Assembly (NCBI RefSeq): GCF_006715765.1
Contig: NZ_VFNV01000001.1
Coordinates: 372,001-436,000, forward strand
Origin: Rarobacter incanus
GTDB taxonomy: Bacteria; Actinomycetota; Actinomycetes; Actinomycetales; Cellulomonadaceae
Length of the DNA stretch: 64,000 nt
Reading direction: 5' to 3'
Shown: positions 25,629 to 33,898 of the stretch, one piece after another
Layout: each line of letters opens with the position of its first letter
Numbering within the stretch: the first letter of the stretch is position 1
Notes under the pieces: model-generated
Database searches by the model: none
Seen by the model: only the letters and a program-made list of their open reading frames with translations
What the model was told of the DNA's origin: nothing
Made by a program: the position numbers and the translations under genes

Positions 25629-27740
25629 CTACTCAGCAGGTGCGATCGTGGGCATCTCCTTCGTTAGCCCCGAAGCTACGTCTGCAAGGAACCACCGATC
25701 CACCCGTGTCAGCGCGGAGAGCACCCACTGGTCCCGAGCCATGCGCACCAGTGCGGATACAACGTCCTCAATGCTCTCTCCGCGCAGCCCCAGTTTGGCG
25801 AGCTTCGCCCCCACAGGGACAGGCAATCCATAGTCCTCAAGCTCTGCAATAAACGCGGGGAGATAGAGGGACTCGATCTCTCGGATGAGGTACTCGTAGT
25901 TGGATGCTCGTTCGCCTCTTTCCTGGGCGACTTCGCATTGGATCGAGCTTGCGGCACGCAATATCGATGGGATCTTGAACCCCATCCAGTTGCGCTGGAA
26001 GCTGAGCACATCATCGACTACGTTGCTGCGAGTTTGGCCGGGTCGCATGTACGGCATCGCAGCCTCAACTAGCGACCGCACGTCGCCTCGTGCCGTCCTG
26101 GCTGCTCCGAGCTTCGCAAGTATAGATCTGGCGTTCTCTCCGCTTCGATCACGCCCGCTGATCAGCTCGTCGTACCCGAGCGAGACAACCGCCGTCAACT
26201 GTTCCCGGGTCGGGACACCGGTCCAAGACAGGTCGCGGAACTCACCCGCCCCGGCCTCACGCATGTGGCGTGCCGCGCCGATCTGAAGCAGCGGATCGAG
26301 ACCTCGGTTGCTACGAATCGTGTCGATCGAAAGATCATCCTGCTCGAGGATTTCCCGCAGACGCTCGACGGACTCCTCGGTTAGTTCAGACTCGTCAAGC
26401 TGGATCAACGTTGCAAGGGATGCTGCTGGCGACTGCGACTCGATCGGAAGATCAACAGTCGAGATTTCTGGTTGAGGCTGATCAGCATAGGAGACGACTC
26501 GTCCTACGAAATGCTTCAGCATCCGCCCAGCTCTGCCTCGGATGTTGGAGAAGGTGAAGAAGTCGATCGGCTTCCGATCAATCTTCTTGTCGTAGATGAC
26601 GACGTTCCTTGCTACGGTGTTGACGCCCTCGATCAGCGTTGTGGTGCAAACGAGGCGGTCGATCGTCTCCATCGCGAATAGGCGAACCATCGCTCGTTGC
26701 AAGCTTCGGGGCATCGGGCCTGTATGGGTGCCCACTCCTCCGCGCAGGGCCTTAGCCACGTACCACTCTGGATCGTAATTCTCCGCGATCCAGTCTGCGA
26801 TATCGATCACGAGTGGGTCGGCGGCTCCCGTGGCGAGCTCGAAGGCGACTTCGTTAGCCCGCCGTGGGCTGCTCACGAAGATCAGGCTCGGGCCATCAGC
26901 TTCTTCGTCAAGGAACAGCTTCATGTCCGCGAGTCGGTCTTCGATATGAGATCTATCCTCGACATCTACAACTACGGGGTTGAAATCAGAGGTAATGAAA
27001 GACTTCGATAGTTCGCTGTCTGCGTCGACTTGCAGAGCATCAAATTTGGGGCCAAGGAGGTAGTACTGGGCTCCGGTCTTGCGGAGGATTCGCCAGGCGA
27101 TGTTGAGGTTTGATCGCCTCTTCTCGTCTGTCTCTCCATCGCCGAGCTTGTAGAACTCATCAATGATGAAAAAGTCAACCTCGGGCACTGGGCTCAGCTC
27201 CAGGAAGCGTTCCTGAGTGAGTACATAGATGTTCTTGAGCGTGGGCTGCTGACTGGGATGCGAGACGATGGTGTACCCCGTGTCGAGCGTGACCAGTCGG
27301 CGTCGCGTCTCATCGATGAGTGAAATCGTTGGGACGATAATGACGAAGTTTTCCCATTTTCCCGACAAGACCAAGGCGTCAACGATAGCTGATTTACCGA
27401 AGGATGTTGGGGCGGACAGGATTACGCTCTCACCGTCCATGAGGCGTTCGTAAATCTTCTGCTGCTCAGCATGGAACGTAAAACCCTGGTCACTCAAAGA
27501 TCGGGGCGAGTGGTAAGCAACTGTAAGTGCTTCCGCATCACTGATTTCATCGAGATTCGGAGACATATACGGAAAGAGGCCCAATCGCGCAGCCAACGAA
27601 TCAACAATTGGGCCTAGAGAACCAGCACCCGAGTATTGATCAAGGAACCGGATGAAACGGTTGCGGGCTTCCTGCTCGTTTTCATCGGTCAACAACAGGT
27701 TGGAGATATCGCGCAGCGCAGCGAAGTCATCGGTCGCCAT
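25629..27740 (-). CDS. hamB: Hachiman anti-phage system helicase HamB
   Basis: 703 residues, superfamily 2 helicase. Walker A APTSFGKS at 110-117, motif II DEFYK at 194-198, motif III region at YLLGPK, motif IV SLIFVSSPRR, HTGPMPRSLQR at 339-349, and motif VI IRGRAGR at 400-406. A helical C-terminal 250 residues has no further known motif. HamB is the motor and sensor of Hachiman, held with HamA; DNA damage or phage DNA processing is thought to release the nuclease. ATG 27740 shares its A with the TAA stop of hamA (TAATG), implying coupled translation. Base composition is clearly less GC-rich than the flanking core genes. Confidence 0.88.
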   Translation of the reverse strand: MATDDFAALRDISNLLLTDENEQEARNRFIRFLDQYSGAGSLGPIVDSLAARLGLFPYMSPNLDEISDAEALTVAYHSPRSLSDQGFTFHAEQQKIYERLMDGESVILSAPTSFGKSAIVDALVLSGKWENFVIIVPTISLIDETRRRLVTLDTGYTIVSHPSQQPTLKNIYVLTQERFLELSPVPEVDFFIIDEFYKLGDGETDEKRRSNLNIAWRILRKTGAQYYLLGPKFDALQVDADSELSKSFITSDFNPVVVDVEDRSHIEDRLADMKLFLDEEADGPSLIFVSSPRRANEVAFELATGAADPLVIDIADWIAENYDPEWYVAKALRGGVGTHTGPMPRSLQRAMVRLFAMETIDRLVCTTTLIEGVNTVARNVVIYDKKIDRKPIDFFTFSNIRGRAGRMLKHFVGRVVSYADQPQPEISTVDLPIESQSPAASLATLIQLDESELTEESVERLREILEQDDLSIDTIRSNRGLDPLLQIGAARHMREAGAGEFRDLSWTGVPTREQLTAVVSLGYDELISGRDRSGENARSILAKLGAARTARGDVRSLVEAAMPYMRPGQTRSNVVDDVLSFQRNWMGFKIPSILRAASSIQCEVAQERGERASNYEYLIREIESLYLPAFIAELEDYGLPVPVGAKLAKLGLRGESIEDVVSALVRMARDQWVLSALTRVDRWFLADVASGLTKEMPTIAPAE

Positions 27741-28582
27741 TAGATCCCCTGCAGAGCCTTCAGTTTCTCGTGCATCAGTTCCACCAGTCTCTTCTTCGAC
27801 TTCAGCGGAAGGAGTATCAGCCGAATCTCGACTTCTAGAGGCTTCGTCAGTCGCGACTCGAACCTCGACAGAGCGGCCGTAGTCTCGTTGGTCATGGCAG
27901 CAATGTAGCTGTCACCTACGACATCGTGGCCGTCCACCGCATCACTGTCATAGGTCAGGAAGACCGGCATAACGATCGAGCTCGAGATATCGTCCAGGCT
28001 TCGAGCGCGCGCGATCAGAGCTTTGAACTGTTGCGCATGCGGCCAGGACGCATCCACCTTGCGAGTGATGAAGACGAACTCTTTGCGCAGAAAATCAATC
28101 GCCAGGTGTGCCTGGATGTCTTCGAGCACGCTGTCCATAGCACCGTCAAGCGCGGAGTAGAACTTCGCTTCCCCGAGCCATATCTTCATCTCTCCACTGC
28201 TGTCAGCTACGACATGAACGCTGTCGAACCCTTTAACCACATCATTCGACGAGTCTTCATAGTAGATCTTGCTAACTGCCGCCTCAGCCCCATAAAAGTC
28301 CACGAGCGCGGCGTGTAGGAGGAGTTCACCGAACTCTCCGCGCCGTCGGTATTTTTCTGTCGAGTACACAGATATCGCCGCGTCTCTAATGGATTGCATG
28401 GCCGTACTACTGGAAACGTTCTTCGCTTCCGTATAGGTGAGCGCAAAATCGAGCAGATGGCGGTCAAAGACATCTTCAACGAGTTGCCGGGCGCGCCATT
28501 CGCCTAGCTCGTAACCGGCGCATAGGGCGTTAGCGATGACGGAATTAGGTACGATTTCGACGCGCACTTGAAGTACTGGCAT
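27740..28582 (-). CDS. hamA: Hachiman anti-phage system nuclease HamA (DUF1837)
   Basis: 280 residues. DUF1837 blocks: RRGEFGELLLHAALVDFYG (Glu86 among acidic residues), SSNDVVKGFDSVHVV (Asp120) and WLGEAKFY with Glu138-Ala-Lys140. Together these make a PD-(D/E)xK-type nuclease centre with all key residues kept. DUF1837 plus a DEFYK-type helicase is the defining pair of Hachiman. HamA is the effector that degrades DNA when HamB senses a threat. It is the first gene of the pair. The upstream 114 bp to abiEii carry no gene and could hold a promoter; AAGGCTG just before ATG 28582 is a weak ribosome site. Confidence 0.88.
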   Translation of the reverse strand: MPVLQVRVEIVPNSVIANALCAGYELGEWRARQLVEDVFDRHLLDFALTYTEAKNVSSSTAMQSIRDAAISVYSTEKYRRRGEFGELLLHAALVDFYGAEAAVSKIYYEDSSNDVVKGFDSVHVVADSSGEMKIWLGEAKFYSALDGAMDSVLEDIQAHLAIDFLRKEFVFITRKVDASWPHAQQFKALIARARSLDDISSSIVMPVFLTYDSDAVDGHDVVGDSYIAAMTNETTAALSRFESRLTKPLEVEIRLILLPLKSKKRLVELMHEKLKALQGI

Positions 28583-28696
28583 ATTCAGCCTTCCTTGCCC
28601 ATGTGTGCCATCGAGTCAGCGGTGTCTTCGCTTCCGCATAGTCCGATTATGCGTGCCGAGCTATCCGTAGCTGTTCTTAGCTGAGTCTTTTCCCGT

Positions 28697-29668
28697 TCAG
28701 TCACTGGTGTTCTCGTCGACGATGAGGCTCGACGGACTATCAAGAACACGCTCAGTACCTGCCCAGGCTGGCTCTTCCCACGCCAGGGAAGAAAGGTTCC
28801 ATTGCAATCGGTCGGTCTTGCCCGCGAGGACCGGCTCAACGAAGGTCATACATGTTGCAAGCAGGTCGGCGAAACTCACCGGGGTCGATTGATCGAGCCT
28901 CTGCTTCCTTCGCCAGACCTCCCACTTCCGCTGCGCGAGCGCTGGCATATGTGACAGCAATGGGCCGAGTGGCTCCAACTCAACATGACGGTAGCGGGCA
29001 ACAACACCGATCGCTTCCTGCAGGTCCGCACCTTCGACACTTCGGGAGCGGGCGATGGCCGCAATGTCGGTGAAGTCTCTCCAGCGAGTGTTCTGCTCTC
29101 CGCGTTCGAGCGCAGTGACGATCTTTTCCGCAAGCACCATGTGGTCCGGGTACCCGAAGAGTCGCAGCGTGCCACCCAACAGGAGTGGCAGGACCGCCTC
29201 TGTGGGTGCAGGCCAGATCGGGTCACCGAAGTTCACATCGATGTGCAGCGCGACCTGTGCCGTTGCCAACCGGGCAGTCATCTTGACCCGCACACCGTTG
29301 TAGTCGGCTTCGTCGCGGATCTGCTCACCGCTGACGGAGTTCTCATCGAATTCGAGCCCGTCGTCACGCTGGACTGCGAGGATGTTACGGACGCGCTGTT
29401 CGACCTCGGGGATGTCGTTCGCGAAACCGCGCGCAGCGAAGTCAATGTCGCGAGTCGGTCGACGTTCAGCAAAGGCCGCCATAAGCACGCCGCCTTTGAG
29501 GACGAAGTCTGCGGCGGACTCTGATGCTGCGAGCCGCACGAGGAAACCCTCCAGCGCGTAGAGGGTGATGTACTCGGCAAGGTCACGATTCTGCCGCCGC
29601 GCGAGGTTACGCAGATCGTTATAGGCCCGCCCTGCTGGCGTATCCCTTGAGGGCATCGGAGGCGTCAC
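28697..29668 (-). CDS. abiEii: AbiEii-type nucleotidyltransferase toxin
   Basis: 323 residues. The DNA polymerase beta-like nucleotidyltransferase motif is intact: FVLKGGVLMAAF (Gly59-Gly60) and RPTRDIDFAAR (Asp74, Asp76). A conserved helical block follows (VLAEKIVTALERGEQNTRWRD in pieces). AbiEii toxins of type IV toxin-antitoxin systems modify tRNA 3' ends or bind GTP and cause growth arrest, giving abortive infection. The start overlaps the abiEi stop by 4 bp, so the antitoxin is made first, as in other AbiE pairs. Confidence 0.88.
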   Translation of the reverse strand: MTPPMPSRDTPAGRAYNDLRNLARRQNRDLAEYITLYALEGFLVRLAASESAADFVLKGGVLMAAFAERRPTRDIDFAARGFANDIPEVEQRVRNILAVQRDDGLEFDENSVSGEQIRDEADYNGVRVKMTARLATAQVALHIDVNFGDPIWPAPTEAVLPLLLGGTLRLFGYPDHMVLAEKIVTALERGEQNTRWRDFTDIAAIARSRSVEGADLQEAIGVVARYRHVELEPLGPLLSHMPALAQRKWEVWRRKQRLDQSTPVSFADLLATCMTFVEPVLAGKTDRLQWNLSSLAWEEPAWAGTERVLDSPSSLIVDENTSD

Positions 29669-30243
29669 AGGAGCACCTCCAGCGCTTGACGTATCCGGGG
29701 CAGCGCTTTGGGGAACGACCCTGCAACCTTGAGTAGCCGCGCGGGCGTGTTCCCTCTCCGGCGAAGCCAGCGCCTCAGCGCCTCGTGTGCAACATCGCTG
29801 CCTTCTTGGTGCATGAGCCGGAAGCAGTCGACGATGGTCCGCTCCGCCGAGTAGATAGCAACCCCTGCGCCTTCTCCGGCGTCAACGTGCTCGCGTCCGA
29901 TCTGAAAGGTCTTCGGGTCGAAGCTATGCCAACTCACATTCGTCAGCCCGGCTGGCTGATGGGTTCCGCGCGGCAACGCGATGTCGGAGGCGAAAGGAAT
30001 CGCATCGCTCAGATCATGGTGCACGAGAGCGCTCGTCAGGCACAGCGTCGCATCGTCACGCAACGCGGTCGCAGCGGCGAGCGCAGTGAAGGCTGGCGGG
30101 ATGGCCTCGGGACGCACGTAGACGCCACGCCCCACGCGCTCGATCTCGTCCCGGTCGAGCAGCGAGTAGACCTGATCCTTGCTGAGACCCGCTGCGCGCG
30201 CATCCTCGAGCGTGAACACAGGCGCAAGCTCGTGCACGGCCAC
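29665..30243 (-). CDS. abiEi: AbiEi-type antitoxin/transcriptional repressor
   Basis: 192 residues from GTG 30243 with the ribosome site AGGAGG 6 nt upstream. The N-terminal winged HTH (FTLEDARAAGLSKDQVYSLL, then VGRGVYVRPEA) and the C-terminal AbiEi domain (YSAERTIVDCFRLMHQEG) are both seen. The N-terminal part binds operator repeats upstream of the operon while the C-terminal part neutralises the toxin. Overlap of 4 bp with abiEii shows one operon. Confidence 0.87.
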   Translation of the reverse strand: MAVHELAPVFTLEDARAAGLSKDQVYSLLDRDEIERVGRGVYVRPEAIPPAFTALAAATALRDDATLCLTSALVHHDLSDAIPFASDIALPRGTHQPAGLTNVSWHSFDPKTFQIGREHVDAGEGAGVAIYSAERTIVDCFRLMHQEGSDVAHEALRRWLRRRGNTPARLLKVAGSFPKALPRIRQALEVLL

Positions 30244-30251
30244 AGCATCCT

Positions 30252-30292
30252 CCTAACTCTCAACACATCAAGAGTATCTGTGGGCAGTTAGG
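30252..30292 (-). promoter_or_regulatory. Inverted repeat upstream of abiEi, candidate operator
   Basis: CCTAACT at 30252-30258 and AGTTAGG at 30286-30292 are perfect inverted 7-mers, 27 bp apart, just ahead of the abiEi ribosome site. AbiEi antitoxins are known to repress their own promoter through paired inverted repeats. Function here is inferred. Confidence 0.5.
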
Positions 30293-30346
30293 CGGGCAAG
30301 GGGCGTCTGTGGAACGAAGACGCTGGTGTCTTCGTCGGAACCGCCC

Positions 30347-31321
30347 TCAGCCAGCCTTACCGAACGCCTGTTCAAGGAACTCTGCCGTGATCGGGTTCAC
30401 GGTCTCGTTGCGGCGGATGTAGTGCTCGCGCGTGATGGAGGGGTCGCTGTGTCCGAGGAGTTCAGACGCGAGTTGCAGTCCCCCGATCTCGTTGATCGCG
30501 GTTGCGGCGGTCCGGCGGAACCTGTGCGGGGTCACGTCCGCGACCCCGGCCTTGTCCATCACATCGCGGAGCTGCCTGCGGACGTTGTTGGTCGTGTGCG
30601 GCGTCCCGACGCGGGTCGCGAACAGCAGTGCGTCGGGGTGGGTGAAGCGGATCGTCTTGACGCGCGCTTGGATCGCTCGGAGCGCGAACCCTGGCAGTGC
30701 GACTCTGCGCACGGATCGAGCCGTCTTGGGATGATCCTGTCGGTGTGTGGGTTCACCTTTGCGGCTCACGATCGTTCCCGAGATCCGCACGGATGGGATC
30801 GGAGCATCCAGGTCAAGGTCTCCGAGGCGGATCGCGAGGAGCTCTCCGATGCGGGCGGAGGTGCCGAACATGACTTCCACGATCTGACCGAGTTGCCCGT
30901 CCGGCTTCGGGCCTGCCTTGATCGGCCGCTGCTCCCAGGCACTGATACCAGTGCGGATGGCCTTGAGCTCGTCCCCGGTGAACACGTCCGGAGTGCGTGC
31001 GGGCCGGCGGAGCCGAGAGACGTGGTCCATCGGGTTGCGCGGGATGATCTCGTGGCGCACTGCGAGTGAGAGGGCGAGGCGAAGAACGAATCGGGCTTGG
31101 CGTGCGCGGTTGTAGCTCTTCTTCGCGAGCTGCTTGAGGAAGTAGTCGCATCGGGCCACTCCGATCTCGCGGAGCATGACCTCTTTGAAGAACGGCAGGA
31201 CGAGGGTGCGCATGTTGCGCTCGTAAAGCAGCCTGGTCGTTGGCAAGAGCCGATCCTCAAGGCGCATGTCTTCAAGCCAGTAGGACACCAGCGCCGGGAA
31301 GAAGCTGTTGTCGGCACTCAT
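30347..31321 (-). CDS. Tyrosine recombinase (integrase), C-terminal core
   Basis: 324 residues holding the core-binding domain (FFPALVSYWLEDMRLEDRLL) and the catalytic domain: Arg in TSARIGELLAIR, the HxxR box in TPHRFRRTAAT, the His of LLGHSDPSITREHYIRR and its Tyr. All catalytic residues are kept. The arm-type DNA-binding domain is encoded in another frame just upstream (31318-31533), so either the gene is frameshifted or both parts are joined by a shift. ATG 31321 overlaps the upstream stop as ATGA. It is probably the integrase of the Hachiman/AbiE segment. Confidence 0.8.
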   Translation of the reverse strand: MSADNSFFPALVSYWLEDMRLEDRLLPTTRLLYERNMRTLVLPFFKEVMLREIGVARCDYFLKQLAKKSYNRARQARFVLRLALSLAVRHEIIPRNPMDHVSRLRRPARTPDVFTGDELKAIRTGISAWEQRPIKAGPKPDGQLGQIVEVMFGTSARIGELLAIRLGDLDLDAPIPSVRISGTIVSRKGEPTHRQDHPKTARSVRRVALPGFALRAIQARVKTIRFTHPDALLFATRVGTPHTTNNVRRQLRDVMDKAGVADVTPHRFRRTAATAINEIGGLQLASELLGHSDPSITREHYIRRNETVNPITAEFLEQAFGKAG

Positions 31322-31533
31322 CCCCGAGAACCCGGGATGGAACAGATCCCCCGCTCGGAGAACTTATTCTGCAGCGCACGCTCCGCGCCGGGCCTGGTCG
31401 CGCCTGTGACTTGGACGTGTCTGCTCTTCCCGTCCCAGTCGCGATACCGGGTGCGGGTAATGTGTCGTCCGCCGTCGGTGCGGCGGGTGGCGATGATGCC
31501 GAAAGCTCCGTTCGGAGTGCGGGGCCTAGCCAC
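31318..31533 (-). CDS. Integrase N-terminal arm-binding domain, separated by a frameshift
   Basis: 71 residues from GTG 31533 with a good ribosome site (GGAGGTGAG). The sequence MARPRTPNGAFG, RYRDWDGKSRHVQ and RALQNKFSER is the usual front of actinobacterial tyrosine integrases. In-frame it stops at TGA 31318. A -1 shift in the GGGGG run at about 31352 would give ERGDLFHPGFSGMSADN, which continues straight into the catalytic part. So the gene lost one G, slips there, or the base run was miscalled. Confidence 0.7.
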   Translation of the reverse strand: MARPRTPNGAFGIIATRRTDGGRHITRTRYRDWDGKSRHVQVTGATRPGAERALQNKFSERGICSIPGSRG

Positions 31534-31659
31534 GAATGCTCACCTCCGTGGCGATATCGGAATCGGTTTGTGTTGTGGGGTCTTGGCTGTGGAGTTGTGA
31601 CTGCGTCCGTTAAGTCTGGACGGTCCCGCCGATAGCAAGTCCGGATACGACCGTCTCGG

Positions 31660-32150
31660 TCAGATGACGGTCCGGGCCCAGTCCAGATTGAGGGTTCCCA
31701 CTTGCCCGACTATCCATCGCCGACTCTTTTCTGCGAGTCGCGCGTTGAGAGAATTGAAGTGACGAGCGTCAAGGGGGTGACCGATCACGAGAAGGTGCTC
31801 TGGTGACAAGGGAAAGAGCCCACTGTTGATGGCGCATCGTCTTGGCCCTCGCCCCAAAGCAAGACCGCACCATCCCCAGTCACGAGGTCCTTGGTGTTGT
31901 GAACAGGCCAAGCCCAGCTTTCGATACCAAGTGATACGAACCGGAGGGGGTCCTTCATCTGTTGCGAGAGCATCAGGCGGTCAGCGAGTTTGAGTTTTGC
32001 CTCTTCGGTCGTTCCGTCGGTCCTTAGAAGGACAGCGGGTGTGTCGTTTTCTGATTGGTCCGCGTGGCGTCCTCGGTGCAGTGCATGTCGAGGAACGCAA
32101 CGGTATCGGACTTCTCCTGGTCCGCGAGTTTGTGTCCGTAACGTAGTTTG
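31660..32150 (-). pseudogene. Decayed gene, DUF4238-like C-terminal remnant
   Basis: Three frames carry protein-like pieces in the right order. About 32035-32145: DQEKSDTVAFLDMHC. About 31825-32030: LADRLMLSQQMKDPLRF, IESWAWPVHNTKDLV, GDGAVLLWGEGQDD. About 31660-31830: LFPLSPEHLLVIGHPL, ending in VGQVGTLNLDWARTVI. The middle and last pieces resemble the end of DUF4238-family proteins, often found near defence genes. A frameshift near 31830 and a stop near 32033 break it. Family assignment is tentative. Confidence 0.45.
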
Positions 32151-32336
32151 GATAGTGCGGGAATCCCGGGTTATAGCCAAAACGTGTGGATGGGATCGGC
32201 TGGGAGCGTTGGGATGTAAGGACTGCCGGGCTGTTGATGCCCTGGTTGGACGAGCTCGCCGTTCTAACCATCAACGGCCTCAAGCTCGTCCTGCGCCGTC
32301 GCCAGGGCATGCCCACCGAAAACCACCCCGGGCACG

Positions 32337-32372
32337 AAAAAGCCCTGGCGAGAAACCTTCTCTCACCAGGGC
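32337..32372 (-). terminator. Native terminator of tRNA-Pro, displaced by the element
   Basis: On the minus strand GCCCTGG...CCAGGGC forms a stem with an added inner GAGAA/TTCTC helix, followed by five T residues. It sits 6 nt beyond the tRNA 3'-end copy at 32378-32420, exactly where a terminator should lie, yet the tRNA gene itself is now 4.9 kb away. Confidence 0.8.
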
Positions 32373-32377
32373 ATTTG

Positions 32378-32420
32378 GTCGGGCTGACAGGATTTGAACC
32401 TGCGACCCCTTGACCCCCAG
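32378..32420 (-). repeat. Left attachment site (attL) of the 4.88-kb element
   Basis: These 43 bp are identical to 37256-37298, the anticodon-loop-to-3'-end part of tRNA-Pro(GGG). Direct repeats of a tRNA 3' end flanking an integrase-bearing segment are the usual mark of site-specific integration. The distance between copies gives an element of 4,878 bp. Confidence 0.9.
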
Positions 32421-32516
32421 GCAGGCCAGCGGTATGAAAGCGAGTACAACGCACTCCTGTCACGTCTGGAACTTCGCGGGATCGGACTCATGGAGTTGCA
32501 AACCGAGACAGGCGAA

Positions 32517-32906
32517 TTACGGGCCATCTGTGAGAATTTCGTGAGACAGCCCACGCATAGCCGACACTTCGATGCACTGGCGCATTTCTTCCTCCCATTC
32601 GGGATCCGGTGCGATCTTGACGTAGCCGACGCCTCGCGCGGTGGCGAGCATGTCTCGCCTGCCTGCGTGGTGTTGGCTGGTGCAGTCCAGGAGCGCGTGC
32701 ACACGTTCAGCAGCGACGCACTCAGCCAGGCTGTCCCCCGCAGCGTTGGCATCGAGTAGCAGGAGCATCTGGCGGGCTATCTCTTCACCGTGGGGATGCT
32801 CAGACAGCACCGTTGATTCACGGACACCGTTGCTGTCGTGTTGGTGCTTGCGTAGCCGTTCCTCAGCGGCCTGGAGCCGTGAGTGCGTGGCGTCTAGTCG
32901 CGCCAT
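32517..32906 (-). CDS. Hypothetical protein of the compact element
   Basis: 129 residues, no recognised domain. The N-terminal third is helical and charged (RLDATHSRLQAAEERLRKHQ), the rest mixed with EWEEEMRQCIEVSAM near the end. Its start overlaps the end of the HTH gene upstream by 13 bp, and it is the last gene before attL, so it is the tail of the leftward operon. A plus-strand frame over the same bases (32394-32759) is open too but has no coupled start or neighbour, so the minus strand is preferred. Confidence 0.6.
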   Translation of the reverse strand: MARLDATHSRLQAAEERLRKHQHDSNGVRESTVLSEHPHGEEIARQMLLLLDANAAGDSLAECVAAERVHALLDCTSQHHAGRRDMLATARGVGYVKIAPDPEWEEEMRQCIEVSAMRGLSHEILTDGP

Positions 32907-33289
32907 GATCGTTCTCCTACCGTGAACCCGCGTATTCCTGTCTCGATGTCGTGTAGACGTCGCTCGATGTCATCAGCACGGATGCGTTCACGAGACGCTA
33001 GTAACGCTTTGGCTGCCGTGACCTTGACCTGGGGCGAAGGATCATCCAACGCCGCCCGCAGAGCCTCCACAGCGGCTATCTGAGCGCCTAGCAGGATCTC
33101 CGTGGCCTCTTGGTCCATCTCGCGGGCACGCGCTGTCACAGCGGCCTGGAACGCGGGTAGGGTCTGCCATCTTCGTACCGTGCGCTCTGAGACGCCGACG
33201 GCATCGGCCACCTGTCCAACCGTGCGACACGTGAGAGACGCGGATACAGCACGCTGCTGACGTGGCGTGAGCCTGTCAGATCCGGCCAT
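32894..33289 (-). CDS. HTH protein of phBC6A51 type (small-terminase-like)
   Basis: 131 residues. The N-terminal half is a helix-turn-helix (LTPRQQRAVSASLTCRTVG, then VADAVGVSERTVRRWQTLPAF), the rest a helical repeat-like stretch (EALRAALDDPSPQVKVTAAKAL). This layout is that of the phBC6A51-like HTH proteins in phages and integrated elements, some of which resemble small terminase subunits. No large terminase is nearby, so a packaging role would need help from another phage. Starts 7 bp after the upstream gene ends. Confidence 0.65.
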   Translation of the reverse strand: MAGSDRLTPRQQRAVSASLTCRTVGQVADAVGVSERTVRRWQTLPAFQAAVTARAREMDQEATEILLGAQIAAVEALRAALDDPSPQVKVTAAKALLASRERIRADDIERRLHDIETGIRGFTVGERSWRD

Positions 33290-33295
33290 GACCGG

Positions 33296-33898
33296 TCACC
33301 AGCCAGCAGTCTTGACGGGCAACGGGGTCGGCTTCAACAGGTCCACTCCGTTGGCTGCCAGCGTCACGACATTGGCACGGTCTGGACGGGCACGCATACG
33401 CGTAGATGGACCATTGAGAATCTGGCTGTTGCTATCGTTCTCGACCGCCGCCCGGCACTCGTGAAGCAACGCATACCATTCCGCGTACTGGCCGACGAGC
33501 GTATCGACCTTCGTGGCAAGATCCGCTGCCTGCGCGTCCAACGTCGCACGTTGTGCCTGCCATGCCTCTTCGACCTTGACGGCAGCCCCTGCCAGTGCTT
33601 CACGTTCGGCACGGTACAGGCCAGCCTCTTCGTTACGGATATGCAGCAGCAGTTCTTGCAGCCGGTGACCGTCCTCCAACTGTGGTGGTTCAGGTGCGGG
33701 CTGGAGGCTTTGACGGGCCTGCGCAGCAGCGTTCTCCCATTCGGTGCGCTTCTGCTCGTTCTCAGCCTGCAACGCCGCCAGATCCGCCCGTGCAGTCGCT
33801 GCCGCCTCTCGCAGTTCTGTCCGGCGAGCGTTCACGGCCTTCAGGATCTCCGCGCGTGTCTCGTCAGCGCCCATCTGGCTGGCCAACTCACTCACCAT
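33296..33898 (-). CDS. Coiled-coil hypothetical protein of the compact element
   Basis: About 200 residues from ATG 33898, which overlaps the upstream gene by 11 bp; an earlier in-frame ATG (33943) lies well inside that gene. A long heptad-rich helix covers residues 15-135 (ARADLAALQAENEQKRTEWE; EAGLYRAEREALAGAA). The C-terminus is short and unstructured. Nothing enzymatic is seen. Possibly a scaffold or partner of the neighbouring HTH protein; function unknown. Confidence 0.6.
   Translation of the reverse strand: MVSELASQMGADETRAEILKAVNARRTELREAAATARADLAALQAENEQKRTEWENAAAQARQSLQPAPEPPQLEDGHRLQELLLHIRNEEAGLYRAEREALAGAAVKVEEAWQAQRATLDAQAADLATKVDTLVGQYAEWYALLHECRAAVENDSNSQILNGPSTRMRARPDRANVVTLAANGVDLLKPTPLPVKTAGW

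Noticed and set aside
32186-32413. Plus-strand frame of 75 residues before attL
   Set aside because: Runs across the terminator and tRNA-derived attL; not a plausible gene.
32394-32759. Plus-strand gene at the left end of the compact element
   Set aside because: Starts inside the attachment site, has no ribosome site, and the opposite strand has an operon-coupled frame.
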